A stretch of DNA of 64,000 bases from Ananas comosus (lineage: Eukaryota > Streptophyta > Magnoliopsida > Poales > Bromeliaceae), in assembly GCF_001540865.1 (NCBI RefSeq), contig NC_033629.1:2850144-2914143 (forward strand), in the 5' to 3' direction. The position numbers were made by a program, and so were the translations under genes. The first letter of the stretch is position 1; every line of letters begins with the position of its first letter. The notes beneath the pieces were generated by a model. That model saw only the letters and a program-made list of their open reading frames with translations, had not been told where the DNA came from and ran no database searches. Below, one piece after another: positions 45,366 through 56,445 of the stretch.

Positions 45366-46241
45366 CTCCTTTCAATTAAGGCGGAAATGGAAATTCATCG
45401 CATGCTATTGCTGCGCCATCCATCTCTCTTTATGTCTCTATATATATTATATTATTATATATAAATAAATATCGTAGAATTGAACTAGGATATATACAAA
45501 CAGGAATGTGATAAGATACGGTTAAAGCGTAGATCTCTATATATGTTATTAACGGGTTGGATTCGCATCACAATCATATAACATCGTAGAATATGTAACT
45601 GGGTTCGAATCTGACTCGTAAGATTGAGCATTGTGTTTATGATGAGTGGAGTAAAATCAGATCCTAATTCAGAGTTAAATCTCTATTTTATGATTTTTTT
45701 TCTCTCTCTCTCTCTCTACATTATATAAATTCGATTAGCTTAAGAGTTATTTGGAATCAAGTTTAGATTTTATAAACATAAATATTTTAATAAACACGAA
45801 GTAGATTAGGATTGACGATGTAGAGATTTTTTTCCAATAAATAAGGAATATTTTCCTTTTAAGGCGTGTAGGAAAAATATTTTACGGTATATATTTTTTG
45901 ATTGGTAGAAATTTAGATAAACATAAATATTTTTCTTTTCCGAAGATAAAATACAATATATTTATATTTTTTCCTGCAAAAATATACATCTATCAATAAC
46001 TACTTTAATAGATATGTCCATTCATAACAATTTGTGAATCATATTTATCTAAAAATTTCAATTTCTAAAAGTCAATTTATCAGTTATATTTTTATTCAAA
46101 AATATCTAATATATTAGTTAAAATTCAACTAGTTGCCCACAATAATTATATAAGTTCTATTTTTATATATATAAATTGAATATATTTTTTATATTTTTTA
46201 AATTCTATCAAATTTAAAATTCATGCGTATTTTAAACAAAA
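45366..46241. other. Upstream region of the F-box gene
   Basis: Probably holds the promoter. A TA-rich stretch (45439-45464) lies 75-100 bases upstream of the ATG. No specific element was recognised. 45602-45640 has a gggttcgaatctgactcg word that resembles a tRNA B-box, but no tRNA fold surrounds it. The region is repeated at 50588-51540. Confidence 0.5.
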
Positions 46242-46418
46242 ACTAAAATCGAAAACGGGACTATAGTATCGGAGCTCCGGTACTGTAGGTAGTATAGGAA
46301 ACTATATGTATAAAATTTTATTCCTAAAAACTTCATATATTCTAGATCATATTTAATGGTGTAGATCGTTAATTTAAACACTTTAAGATCAAAAACAAGA
46401 CTATAGTACCGGAGCTTC

Positions 46419-46420
<2 letters not shown>
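46242..46420. mobile_element. Two right-end fragments of T3 chain-type MITEs
   Basis: 'cggagctccggtactgtagg' ending near 46292 and a second right end 46300-46425 ('gtaccggagcttcagtact'), in tandem. Left halves are missing. (TA)n follows. Confidence 0.7.
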
Positions 46421-46450
<30 letters not shown>

Positions 46451-46454
<4 letters not shown>

Positions 46455-46682
46455 CTAGGCTAATATACTATTAATAGCACTAAGTTATTGGTGCTAGCAA
46501 GTTTTTGGCCATTGAATTAGGAGATGTAGGGTTAGGATGATGTGGGCCCCCTAGGGTTGAGTGGGTGGTTGGTTGAATAGTATGATTTAACGGGCGAAAA
46601 TGATCAAAAGGGTAGATCTAAGGGTAAAAAACTTGGTAGCACCAAGTACTTCGTGCTATTAATAGCATAGTAGCCGGACTCT
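46451..46682. mobile_element. Chain-type MITE, T1 ends, interior A
   Basis: agaactaggctaatatacta on the left; gtgctattaatagcatagta and gccggact on the right. The interior has 'cctagggttgagtgggtgg'. It lies between TA tracts. Confidence 0.85.
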
Positions 46683-46699
46683 ATATATATATATATATA

Positions 46700-47145
46700 G
46701 GCTGGTATACTATCGGTAGCACAGAGGCCTCCGTGCTACCGAGTTGTTTTCAATGATGCGGCTTCCAAATCAATGATCGGCTCCGTTATATTTGATCTAC
46801 ACTATTGAAAGTATTTGGAAATTAAATTTCATAATTTTTCGGCATCATTTACCTATCAAATAAGTAGTTTAAAAATAAACGGCTGAAAATAAAAATTTCA
46901 TAAAAAATGATGATAAAAGACTTGAATTTAAGATCAGAGGTACTGATCTTACTCTAAATAGTAAAAATAATTTTCTATAAAAATTTCATCAGATTTGGAT
47001 TGCTTTACACCCTTAAATTTACAAACACATTAAATCTACCATTAAAATTGTCAATTTTGAGATCTTTTGATCACTAGCCAAATGATGTCGAAAAATTATG
47101 AAATTCAGTTTCCAAATACTTCTAATAGTGTAGATCAGGTCTAAC
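46700..47145. mobile_element. Truncated chain-type MITE, interior B, right end lost
   Basis: The left end ggctggtatactatcggtag is followed by a nearly perfect palindrome, gcacagaggcctccgtgc. Interior B follows to about 47145 (gtgtagatcaggtctaacag), where the right end should begin but does not. Confidence 0.75.
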
Positions 47146-47586
47146 AGATATTTTTATTTTCAATCGTTGGATGAAATTCAGTGGTAAAAAGTTAAGATTT
47201 ATATTTGAGAATAAATTGTTGGGTTCCAAATACAGCCATAATAGTTTTGTTTTGCCACGTGATACATAGATCTCTAAAAGCAATTTTCGAATTGAGGTTG
47301 TATGTTGAAATCGGACAGCTGAGTGAAAAGTTATGGTCATTTAAACATATTTTTTATGTCGATTGCAAAATTACGAATTCAACGGATTTTAGCTCAGTCT
47401 AGTTGAGCTGAGGTTTTTCGAAAGCTTTAACGCTAAATTGGCTGCATCACTTGACTACTCACCCTTCCTTTAAAGTGAAATATAAGAATTTCTCGCTTTT
47501 AATAATAATTGCACTATTTTTTTATATAAACAAAATATAAAAAGATTTGCTAATATACCTTCCAATTGTAGGCAACCTAATAAAAA
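47146..47586. other. Intergenic DNA, possible decayed coding remnant
   Basis: No gene was recognised. 47150-47410 is less AT-rich and has short frames on both strands without recognisable similarity. Confidence 0.4.
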
Positions 47587-47756
47587 TGTATGACACTCTA
47601 ATAATCTCATATCGGATAATTATGACTAAATGTAAGGCTATTTAAGTTTGATTAGGCTATACATAATAATTCGGCTTAAGTATATTGGGCAGGTGGTTTG
47701 GGCCCAACGAGTTATTATTGCCGACTAGCCAGGTCGTTGTATTTGATATCAGAGTC
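47587..47756 (+). mobile_element. LTR and primer-binding site of a TRIM-like element
   Basis: TGTATGACACTC opens a stretch of about 155 bp that includes ctcatatcggataat, gggcccaacgagttattatt and aggtcgttgta. It is followed at once by tttgatatcagagtc (47742-47756), a diverged initiator-Met primer site. Layout and wording match the TRIM-like element at 17395-17763. No second LTR was found. Confidence 0.65.
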
Positions 47757-48077
47757 AGTTCACTATCCTAGTAGTGTTTTGCCCTCAACTATTCTATTTT
47801 GAATTCTGTAAAAATAAAATTCTCGTATTGTAATATTTTTTCTAGAGCCAAAAGTCAGCTACTTTATTCTTGTAGATAAATATACAAGAATAAAATATTA
47901 AATAAATGAACGATTTTTTTCTTACGCATTTTGTTTGGTCCGTGCGTCCCGAGTGTGCCGGCAAAGCTTATAAATAAGAACAAAAAGTATAATTTTGCTG
48001 CTTTACAGCGACACAGGCCAGTAACTCTTTTTTTCTTTTTTTTTCTTAAAAACGGGGAATCGATTAGAGTTAGATTT
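47757..48077. other. Intergenic DNA before the second duplicate
   Basis: No gene was recognised. T-rich runs near 48028-48050. Confidence 0.5.
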
Positions 48078-49031
48078 AAATCAAAAAAAAAAACAATCAG
48101 AGTCGATTGGGGGCAGGAAGAAATAAAATATAGATTCAAGTGAAAAGCCTTGGCCCATATCAGCGTTTCTGTAAAAATTCGATACTGCTATAATTCGGCT
48201 AAAATTCGTCTTATAATTATTAAATTCGTTGAAAAATATGGCTAAAAAACAGATTCGTCAATTATTCAGATACGTGATTTATACGGATATTATATGTTCA
48301 CCAATTAAAAATTCGGGATCAAAATTCGACTATTAAATTAAATTTGTTTTCGTTCAAAATTTATGCTATTAGTATAACTATTTATATTTTTTAATAATAT
48401 AAGAATAAAGAGCTACAAAATTAAGCTAATTAAGTAAAAAAAAAAAAAACTATATTATGCCTTAAAATAAATAAATAAATAAGCAAATAATTTTTTTGAT
48501 CGAGTGATTTTTTTTTTTTTTGGTCCGAAATGTTTTTTCTTTTTTCTATTTTGGTTGGAAAGGGTTTTTTTTTTTCTTTTTTTTTTTTTCTGTTTTGGGC
48601 GAGCCGCAAGGCCTGCGAGCACGGGCGGGGTGCGAGCGCGAACGCGGGCGCAAGCGGCGAGCCGAATTTTTGGCCGAATAATTCGACCGGCCATCGCGAA
48701 TTATTCGCGAATAAGTATTTTTACCAAACAAACGCGTTTTTTTTTTCAAATTTTTTGAAAAAATACGAATTCGACCGTTTAATTCGTCTTTTAAAAATTG
48801 GTGAATAATTCGTGAATTTACTAACATAAATTAAGACAAGCCCCGATTTATAATAGAGAATTTATTAATCCCACAGATTAGACCTCAGCGGTATGAAGTA
48901 TGAACTATGAACTGAAATTGAAATACCTAATTTAACTTTTAAAAACACTCCCTACCCTAGCTAGCTAGTCGCAAAATGGTGGTCCTATGTAAAGAGCATT
49001 AATAATTTAGAATCATTGTTGAGGCTTCAAA

Positions 49032-50587
49032 TTAACCTTCACCAGCAGATGGCAAAACCCAAATAGGAGGGGAAGAGGGAGAGTAGGACGCAACTTGGTC
49101 GAGATAATGAACCTCCCAGTCTTTCAAGGTGCAGTAGCCTGTGTCGCGGCCGGCTCCGCGGCCTCCAGGAGCCTCGGTCCTCCCAGTGATGATGTTTTTT
49201 GTCGTTGCGGTGCTCATTCTCGTCGCTTTTGTGTTTCGGCTTTAAGTTATTAAATGCAGTTCCTTGCACATCGTAATTTTGGTCGGCAGGCGAGACGGCA
49301 GACGGTATGTGTTCTATTCGGCTAGAAACAGATGCGGCAAGTTTATCCTAGCCTTATCATCTCCACGCGCTGTCTGTGTAACGTGGTTCGAGCCTGAAGT
49401 ACGTGGGAAGCGAACTTTTAGTCAGGTTGCTGCTGGCAGCGCCTTATCGTGGTTGGTGGCTTTTCGAAGGGGCCGCTTTATTCCCGTTCGTTAAACACCT
49501 GCAGAGCTTGCCTTTGCGTTGTTCGATAGATTTTACGTAGATCTCCTTAAAAATCAGTCGTCGTAAGGAAACCCGAAGGCGATCTACCTCCGCTGAGGGT
49601 CTTCGGCGTCTTTCGACGGGAGGGACGCTGCATCTCATGACGTGCCGTGGTGATGATCAGATTAAGAATGCCCCTTGTAGTACCGTAGTCCTCGAATTCG
49701 GGTCCAACTTTCGCGAATGCTTCCTTAGTCAGCTCAAGATAGTCCATTTTCGCAGCGTCGCCGGCCTTGCGTAGTCCGAGTTTGTTCATCCGCTTATCCG
49801 TATTATGTCGATTTCGCTCACGCAGTCGCAGTGTCTTCTTGCGGGCATGTAGGATAGGACCACCTTTTGTTTATTAAAACTTGATTACCTCTTCCCGCAC
49901 CGCGCGCTTTTGGGGATCAGTTTTTCTTCCTCCTCTCCTATCTTTTTCTTCATCATCATCTTCTAATATCATAATCTTCGTCTCGTTCGTAATCGTCATA
50001 TAAAATTGTAGTCTCCGTAATCGTCTTCGGTGTCCACTATATATAATCTTTTAATCTTTCACCGCTCTTATCACGTTCGGTTTTGCCTAAAGTTTTATTC
50101 CTCCCGCTTCTGTTTTTACTTCTGAAATATGGCTGTAGTATATTAATAGTTGTTCAGTGGCTGCGAATTGAGGGAATATTCATCCTCGTAGGGTATTTCT
50201 CCGAGCTGTCATAGCAGCGTCCGCGGAGCTTACGCCACCGTCGGTCGGCATGTGCCTCCGGGACGGGCAGCTCGTGGATATTGTCCTCCTGACAGATGTA
50301 GATAAGTGTGGTGTTTTTTTTTGCGCCGGCCGATCCGGCGGATTCGTGTAGACTGCATCTGTTTCTGAGATTTCTGTCGCGGCGCAGCGTGCCAGCCTTT
50401 GTGTGAAGGTTGGTTCTATACGTTTGTCGGATATGATTCGCCAAAAAAGAGTAATTTTGGCCCAATTACCCGATTTTGGAAATGTTTCTGGCCCATGATG
50501 TTCCCGGAGACGGGGTGCTCAGTGTCGCGGCTTTATCCATTCACCTTGCGGGGCAGGGCAGGGGCTAGGGGGCGGCGTCTTCTCCAT
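49032..50587 (-). pseudogene. Broken copy of the F-box/DUF295 gene
   Basis: The C-terminal part matches the intact gene exactly from about DWEVHYLDQVASYSPS to the stop (49032-49150). The start region (gcgtcttctccat, ATG complement at 50585-50587) and many internal blocks (gaaggcgatctacctccgct, ttgtcctcctgacagatgta) can still be aligned. Dozens of small indels destroy the frame. This is either a decayed tandem duplicate or unpolished assembly sequence of an intact gene; the evenly spread T-rich indels favour the second. As written it cannot encode a protein. Confidence 0.85.
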
Positions 50588-51540
50588 TCATCTTCAATTA
50601 AATTGCGGGAAATTTTATCGCATCTATTGCTGCGGCATTTCCATCTCTTTTTATTTATTATTAGTTATATATTATATTAAATAAATATTGTAGAATTGAA
50701 AATAGGATTATTATACAACACTTAGAATGTGATAAGATACTTTTGGTTGAAAGCGTGTAGATCTATTGGTATATGTTTATTAAGGTTGTTCTGTTCGTGT
50801 TCGCATCACAAGCAATATACATTCGTAGAATTATATGTAGATGGGTTCGAATCTGACTCGTAAGATTGAGCATATATATATATTTGATGAGATGGGTTTA
50901 ATTTTCATGATCCTAAATCAGAGTTAGTTAAAATCTCTATTTTATGATTTTTTTTCTCTCTCTTTTCTATTAACATTATATAAAGTTTTATTAGATTAAG
51001 AGTTATTTGAACAAGTTATAGATTTTTAACATAATATTTTAATAAAACACAGAAAGTAGATTAGGTTATGAGCGATGTTTAGAGATTTTTTTTGCCAATA
51101 ATAAGGAATTATTTTCTTTTAAGGGGTCAGGGAAAAAATATTTTTTTACAGTATAATATTTTTTGATTTGGTAGAAATTTATTGCAATAAATTTCATAAA
51201 ATTTTTTCTTTTCCTATATTTTATAAATACAATATATTTTATTTTTTCTCCAAAATATATTAATCTTATCAATTTAATCTACTTTAATTAGATAGTGTCA
51301 ATTCATAACATTTGTAGAATCATATTTATTCTAAAAATTTCAATTTCTAAAAAGTCAATTTATCAGCTTATATTTTTTATTTTTTCAAAAATATTCTATT
51401 TATATTTTAGTTAAAAGTTTCACTAGTTTGGTTCCCACAATAATTATATAAGTTCTATTTTAATACATAAAGAATATTATTTTTTATATTTTTAAATTCT
51501 GTATTCAATTTAACAATTATGCTTATTTTAAACTAAAAAC
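50588..51540. other. Second copy of the F-box upstream region
   Basis: Corresponds to 45366-46241 with frequent indels. gggttcgaatctgactcgta and ttttatgattttttttctct are preserved blocks. No gene. Confidence 0.6.
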
Positions 51541-51850
51541 TATAGATCGAAACGGGACTTTCTCAGTACGTAGCTTCACTTCTTGGACTTGTTAGATAGT
51601 ATTTAGGAGGACTATATATATATAAATTTATTTCTAAAACTTTATATATCTAAATCATAACTTTTAATTGTGTTGGATCTGTTAATTTGAACACCCTATT
51701 TTAGATCGAAGAAAAATTAACAAGACTATATATCGGTTTTAGTTCGTTGTACTTGATTAGATGCGATATAGTAGCCTTTATTTATAATATATTTATATAT
51801 ATATTATATATATATTGTATATTATATATATATATATTTTATTATATATA

Positions 51851-52452
51851 GAGCAATGGTTGGTGCTGTTTGCTCTCAGTTCGGAGCACGGAGCCTCCCG
51901 TTGTATCCTCCTAAGTTCCGTGATTCTGATGAATGAATGGGATATCGTACGTATGGCCTCGTGTAGACTTGCTATTTAGCCGCATTTGAAGTTTCTATAA
52001 AATATCTGATTTTTAATCTTTAACTATTATCGTTAAGGATTTAAAATTTCATAATTTTTAATGTGTTTTTGATATTCTGGCGGGTGTTCAAAGTAACGGG
52101 TTAGAAGTATTCAAATCAGATAATTTTTGATACAAAATTCTTTATACTATCTTTACAAAGCAAGATAATTATTTTATTGGATCGAAATTTTTGTGCTTAT
52201 ATCACTACTTTTATGGATTTTTTTATTTTACAGCCTTTGGTTTTAAATTATTGATTTGAATTATTTCGATTGTCTAGGTGTAAATGATATCGAAAAATCG
52301 CAAAATTATTTTCTAGAAACTCAAATACGCTAGATCAAGTTAACGTGTGAGGGTTATTCATCTGTCTATTCGGAAACTCCCTTGAAGATCATTCGAACGG
52401 TTCAGTGTAGCACGGAAGGCTCTCGTTTCTCTTGAGTGCACACAGCCCTGCT
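51851..52452. mobile_element. Chain-type MITE, interior B, in noisy sequence
   Basis: 'agcacggagcctcccgttg' near the left end and 'gcacggaaggctctcg' near the right end correspond to the T6-type ends. Interior words (caaatacgctagatcaag) match 53683-54217. It is absent from copy 1 of the duplication and sits where that copy has (TA)n. Confidence 0.65.
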
Positions 52453-52713
52453 TTTATATATTATATTATTATTATATATTTTAATTTTGTTTTTGTTGTT
52501 TTTATGTTTTTGAATTTTTTGATTTTTGAATATATTTTTTTTTTTTTTTTTAATTTGTTGTTAAATTTTATTATTTATTTTTTTATTTTTTTTTATTGTT
52601 TGTTTATATTTTTTTTTTTTTTTGTTTCATTTTATGTTATTGGTTTTTATTTTTTTTTTTTTTTGTTTTGATATTTTTTTGATATTGAAATATATATATT
52701 ATATATTATATAT
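52453..52713. repeat. T-rich low-complexity stretch
   Basis: Almost only T with scattered A and G (52470-52680), then TA repeats. The open frame across it is an artefact of composition. Confidence 0.8.
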
Positions 52714-52975
52714 AGATTGGATCCTTTTTATACTTTTTAAATAGTAACAGTCATTGGTATTGTAAGTTTTAGCTTTTGATTAAGAAATTTGTGCTGGTTC
52801 AAGATGATGTGGGCCCTCTTAGGGTTAAGTGTGGTGGTGGTTGAATAGTATAATGTAACGATTTTTTCTTTTCTATGTGAAAATGATTAAAGAGCGGTAG
52901 ATCTAACTGGTATTGTAAAAATTTACAAGCACCAAATACTTTTGGTACTTTTACAAGACCGTATCCGCGACTCTT
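52714..52975. mobile_element. Degraded chain-type MITE, T1, interior A
   Basis: 'gatgtgggccctcttagggt' and 'tggttgaatagtataatg' match the T1 copy at 46451-46682, with inserted bases. Confidence 0.7.
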
Positions 52976-53081
52976 TTATTAGATATATATATTATATATA
53001 TGATCTATATATATTATATATATTATATATATTATATATAATATATATATTATATTATGATATATATTGTATATATATATT

Positions 53082-53334
53082 AGTCCGATCTACTTATGCT
53101 ATTAAGTAACACAACATTTGTAGCACTTGGTGCTTTACAAATTTTCTTACCGTTAAAAATCTTATTTTTGATTTATTATTTTCACCGTTATTCATTATAG
53201 TAATCAACTATCCACCAACGCCTAGTGGGCTCCTCATCTAACCGCCACATCTCTTAATTCAATTTTGGTCCAAAACTGATGTATATTTGCACAGTGACTG
53301 GTTACTATTAATAGTATTTAGCCTAGTTCAATCT
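53082..53334. mobile_element. Degraded chain-type MITE, T1, inverted interior A
   Basis: Left agtccgatctacttatgcta; right actattaatagtatttagcc; interior 'caactatccaccaacgccta', the reverse complement of the usual T1 interior. TA-rich flanks on both sides. Confidence 0.7.
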
Positions 53335-53362
53335 GTATATATATAATTATATTTTATATTTA

Positions 53363-53393
<31 letters not shown>

Positions 53394-53394
53394 T

Positions 53395-53644
53395 TGAGTT
53401 CTTTTTGCTTTTAATTAGTGACTCAATCATTGGTGCTTGTAAGTTTTCGGCTTTGATGGATTAAGAATGTTGCGGTTTAAGATTGATTGGTGTTTTTCCT
53501 AGTGGTTTAAGTCTTAGTTGGTTGAATTAGATAGATCTAAGGTGAAATATAGATTAAATAGGCGTAGATCTAACCTTGGATTAAAAAAATTTCACAAGCA
53601 CCAAGTGCTTGGTCTGGGTGTTTTAAAGCTTCCATAGCTGGACT
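53395..53644. mobile_element. Degraded chain-type MITE, T1, interior A
   Basis: 'tcattggtgcttgtaagttt' and 'caagcaccaagtgcttggt' are preserved. Many extra T and G bases are present. TA-rich flanks. Confidence 0.6.
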
Positions 53645-53682
53645 ATATATAGTATATATATTTTATATATATATATATATAT

Positions 53683-54217
53683 AGTAAGGTTGCTGTGCTC
53701 TTCGTGCTCCTGAGCCGTTTTCGATGATGGAATTTTCGAATCGACGATCGGCTCCGTTAAACTTGATCTAGGGTATTTGAAGTTTCTAGAAAATAATTTT
53801 TGCTATTTTTTGATATCATTTACTTATTGATCGAAATGATTTAAAATCAATCATTTTTAATGGTTGATATCTGCCGTTTTCAAATTTAACGGTGTAGAAG
53901 TATTAAAATCGGATGAAATTTTGATACAAAATTGTTTATACTATTTACAACAAGATCAATATTTCTGATCAAAAATTTTAATGCTATATCACCCATTTTT
54001 ATAGAATTTTTATTTTCAACCGTTAAAAATTATTGATTTTGAATCCTTTCGATTGCTAAGTAAATGATATCAAAAAATCGCAAAAATTATTTTCTAGAAA
54101 CTTCAAATACGCCAGATCAAGTCTGACGGAGCCGATCGTCGATTCGGAAATTCCATTATCGAAAATGGCTCAGGAGCACGGAGGCCTCCGTGCTCTTGAG
54201 AGCACAGCAGCCCTACT
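53683..54217. mobile_element. Chain-type MITE, T6 ends, interior B, full length
   Basis: The left end gtaaggttgctgtgctcttc has lost part of its palindrome. The right end keeps it whole: a perfect 22-bp palindrome centred on ggcctcc-type text (54176-54197), then cagcagccctact. Interior B words: aatcgacgatcggctccg and gagccgatcgtcgattcgg. The sequence becomes clean again here. Confidence 0.83.
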
Positions 54218-54225
54218 ATATATAT

Positions 54226-54408
54226 ATTTCGAGCCTAATTCGAACGAGCCTCGTGATATTCAAGCTCAGATTGAAATTAATTTCGAGCCTAAATTTAGGC
54301 TCAAGTTTGGCTTGAAATTAGTTCAAGCTGAGCTCGAGCGAGCCGAATATTGAGCCGAACATGAGTCGAACACGAGCCAGCTCGCTCATTTGCCTGCCCC
54401 AAATATGA
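54226..54408. repeat. GAGCC/GGCTC-rich dispersed repeat
   Basis: tttcgagcctaattcgaacg at the left, gagctcgagcgagccgaata mid-way, and gctcgctcatttgcctgcc at the right. The left end is the exact complement of ttcgaattaggctcgaaa at 59123. Confidence 0.65.
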
Positions 54409-55516
54409 ATAAGCATTACATGGACAGGCCATTTACTCACGGTTTGTATTATTTTCGAAATCTTGCACATTTATATTTAAAATGATAAGCATGTTGCCAA
54501 ATTATCATGTCACTAGAGTTGAGAGGTGGTTAAAATCTTATATATTCTTATAAAATATTTAAATATTATAAAATATTATTTTTATTAAATTTAAGTTTAA
54601 GTAGAATTTTAAAAATTATAAATTTATTAATAATAAAAATTTTAAATTTATATAATTTAAAAATTCAAATTTAAATATAATAAGAAAGGTAATATCATTA
54701 TTTTTTTATTGATAACTACCAACTTTAATTCTTATTCCATCTTATCTAACCAAACGTTATTTTTTTTTATTCTTAGGAATAACATAATTTTTATCTAAAC
54801 GCAAAATTGAACTAGTCCCCGCTTATACCTCAATTTATACATATTCCTGAAATAGCCACTTTTTGCTTATTCCCGAACCAAACAATATCTTAAGTTCTTT
54901 TTAATTATGGAGCTTTCAAATCGATGATCTATAGCATTAAATATGATCTTATAGTATTTGAAATATCTAAAAAATAAATTTTGTAATCTTCTAAATTATA
55001 ATAAAGTATATCAATTTGGCATAAAATAAATGGTTGAAATTGAACGACATACTAAAGATGGATGATCGGATCCTTCAATTTAAGCTTAGAGTTATTAATC
55101 TTTATCTAAATAGTAAATAAAATTTTCTTTCATAAATTTAGTAAATTTTGATTCTTTTACACAGTTAAATTAGCAAGTAATTATATACCGGCCGTTAAAA
55201 TTTTATTAATTTTAAAATTTTTTTTACCATTAATTTCTACCTGTTATATTATATAATTCAATTAAACACTCACTCAATCCTAGGGGACAACTGTCATCCT
55301 AACCGTATATCTCTTAATTTAAGGGCTGGCAACCTACAAGCACCAATAACTTGGTATTTTGAGAGCGAAGCTTTTTACATTTTTATGTATACAGGTATTT
55401 CTATTGCTTCATCGGAAATAAATTGGTAGCAATCATGGACAAATATTGCTAAGAAGCAAAGAAATCATGGACAACTATTGGGAGATCAAATCTTTTTTGT
55501 GATATATATATTCTGA
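54409..55516. other. Intergenic DNA with a mixed MITE remnant
   Basis: No gene was recognised. 54730-54895 resembles the right part of the Tourist-like family (cttattcccgaaccaaac). 54905-55370 begins as interior B (caaatcgatgatctatagca) and ends as interior A (actcactcaatcctagggg), a chimeric chain-element remnant without clear ends. Confidence 0.5.
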
Positions 55517-56025
55517 TAAATGATTCGGTACTTTTTTTTACAAAAAATAAAAATAATCTTAACCGTTGATTAATAGAGGGTAAAAATGTAACTTTAATAC
55601 TTAGCAGGTAAAAGGATTATTTTATTCAAGGTTAGTTTGGTAATTAAATAATACAATATTTAAAGAAACTTTTAATTAAGGTCCTAAATTTATGCATAAA
55701 TTAGCACTAATTTAGGAAATTAATTGATTAACCAAATTTATGAAATTATTAGGCATTAATTTAGGAATCTACTTTAAATGTTTTAGTGTTTCTCAAATTA
55801 TGCATTAATTTAAATTATAGAAATTTTAGAAATAGTTTTATTTCTAAATACGATGAATTTAAATTTTAAAAATTAAATACTTAAAATTTAAAAACAAAAT
55901 TTAAATTAGAGGAATTTTATAAATTTGGTTAATCAATTAATTTCCTAAATTAGTACTAATTAATGCATAAATTAAGATCACTACTAAAACCTTTGTATAT
56001 ATTATAAAATGTACCGAATCATTTC
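55517..56025. mobile_element. Foldback element with two nested inverted repeats
   Basis: Outer ends: aaatgattcggtac (55518-55531) and gtaccgaatcattt (56011-56024), a perfect 14-bp inverted repeat. Inner arms of about 50 bp: 55690-55741 (gcataaattagcactaattt) against 55920-55972. No coding potential; the target duplication was not identified. Confidence 0.75.
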
Positions 56026-56211
56026 TCTAATTAGTTTTACTTCTCCATAAAAAAATGAACAATTTTTTACGATCATTTTTAGCGAAATATTGCACTTAAC
56101 GGAATATATATTCATTACTCGACAACTTTTTAAATTTTTTAAAATATACTATGGTTTTGGTAGTGATTATAAAATTGAAAGTTTTCTTAGTTTTCGCTTT
56201 TGGCCCCAATT

Positions 56212-56445
56212 TTTTTTTGTTCTCTCAAGATAAATGCATCATTAATCTCCGATCTTTAGATTTATTTATTTTTTTAAAAACAGAAACTCTAATTTAAGAA
56301 TTTACCAAAAAATTTTGTCGCTGCTTCTGAATAGCTCTACTCAACAACTCTTCTTGCATTTCTTCCTTTTCTCAAGATAAATGCATCAATAATCTTCAAT
56401 CTTTAGACTTAATTATTTTCGACAGTAAAAACTCCNAATTAGAGA
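56212..56445. repeat. Short direct repeat, about 148-bp period
   Basis: tctcaagataaatgcatcat (56223) and tctcaagataaatgcatcaa (56371) begin two blocks of about 75 bp that stay similar through atctttaga and the aaaact words. An N interrupts the second block at 56436. Confidence 0.7.

Larger units (their letters stand above)
43062..46682. repeat. Direct duplication, copy 1
   Basis: Matches 48078-52975 in the same orientation, from the A run and acaatcgagtcgatgggg onwards. The unit contains the AATTCG-rich repeat, the F-box gene, its upstream region and the T3/T1 element remnants. Copy 2 carries an extra chain-type element of about 600 bp near its end. Copy 1 begins exactly at the N at 43061. 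Confidence 0.88.
48078..52975. repeat. Direct duplication, copy 2 (noisy from 49165)
   Basis: The first 1.1 kb (48078-49165) is nearly identical to copy 1. From 49165 on, small insertions and deletions, many of them added T, appear every few bases, up to about 53660. The order of contents matches copy 1, except for an extra chain-type element at 51851-52452. Confidence 0.85.

Noticed and set aside
45602..45640. gggttcgaatctgactcg resembles a tRNA B-box; the same word occurs in the duplicate at 50836.
   Set aside because: No acceptor stem, anticodon arm or A-box could be placed around it, and the duplicate exists only because the whole region is duplicated.
52432..52671. 79-residue frame rich in Phe and Ile, like a membrane protein.
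   Set aside because: It is a translation of an almost pure T stretch within low-quality sequence.
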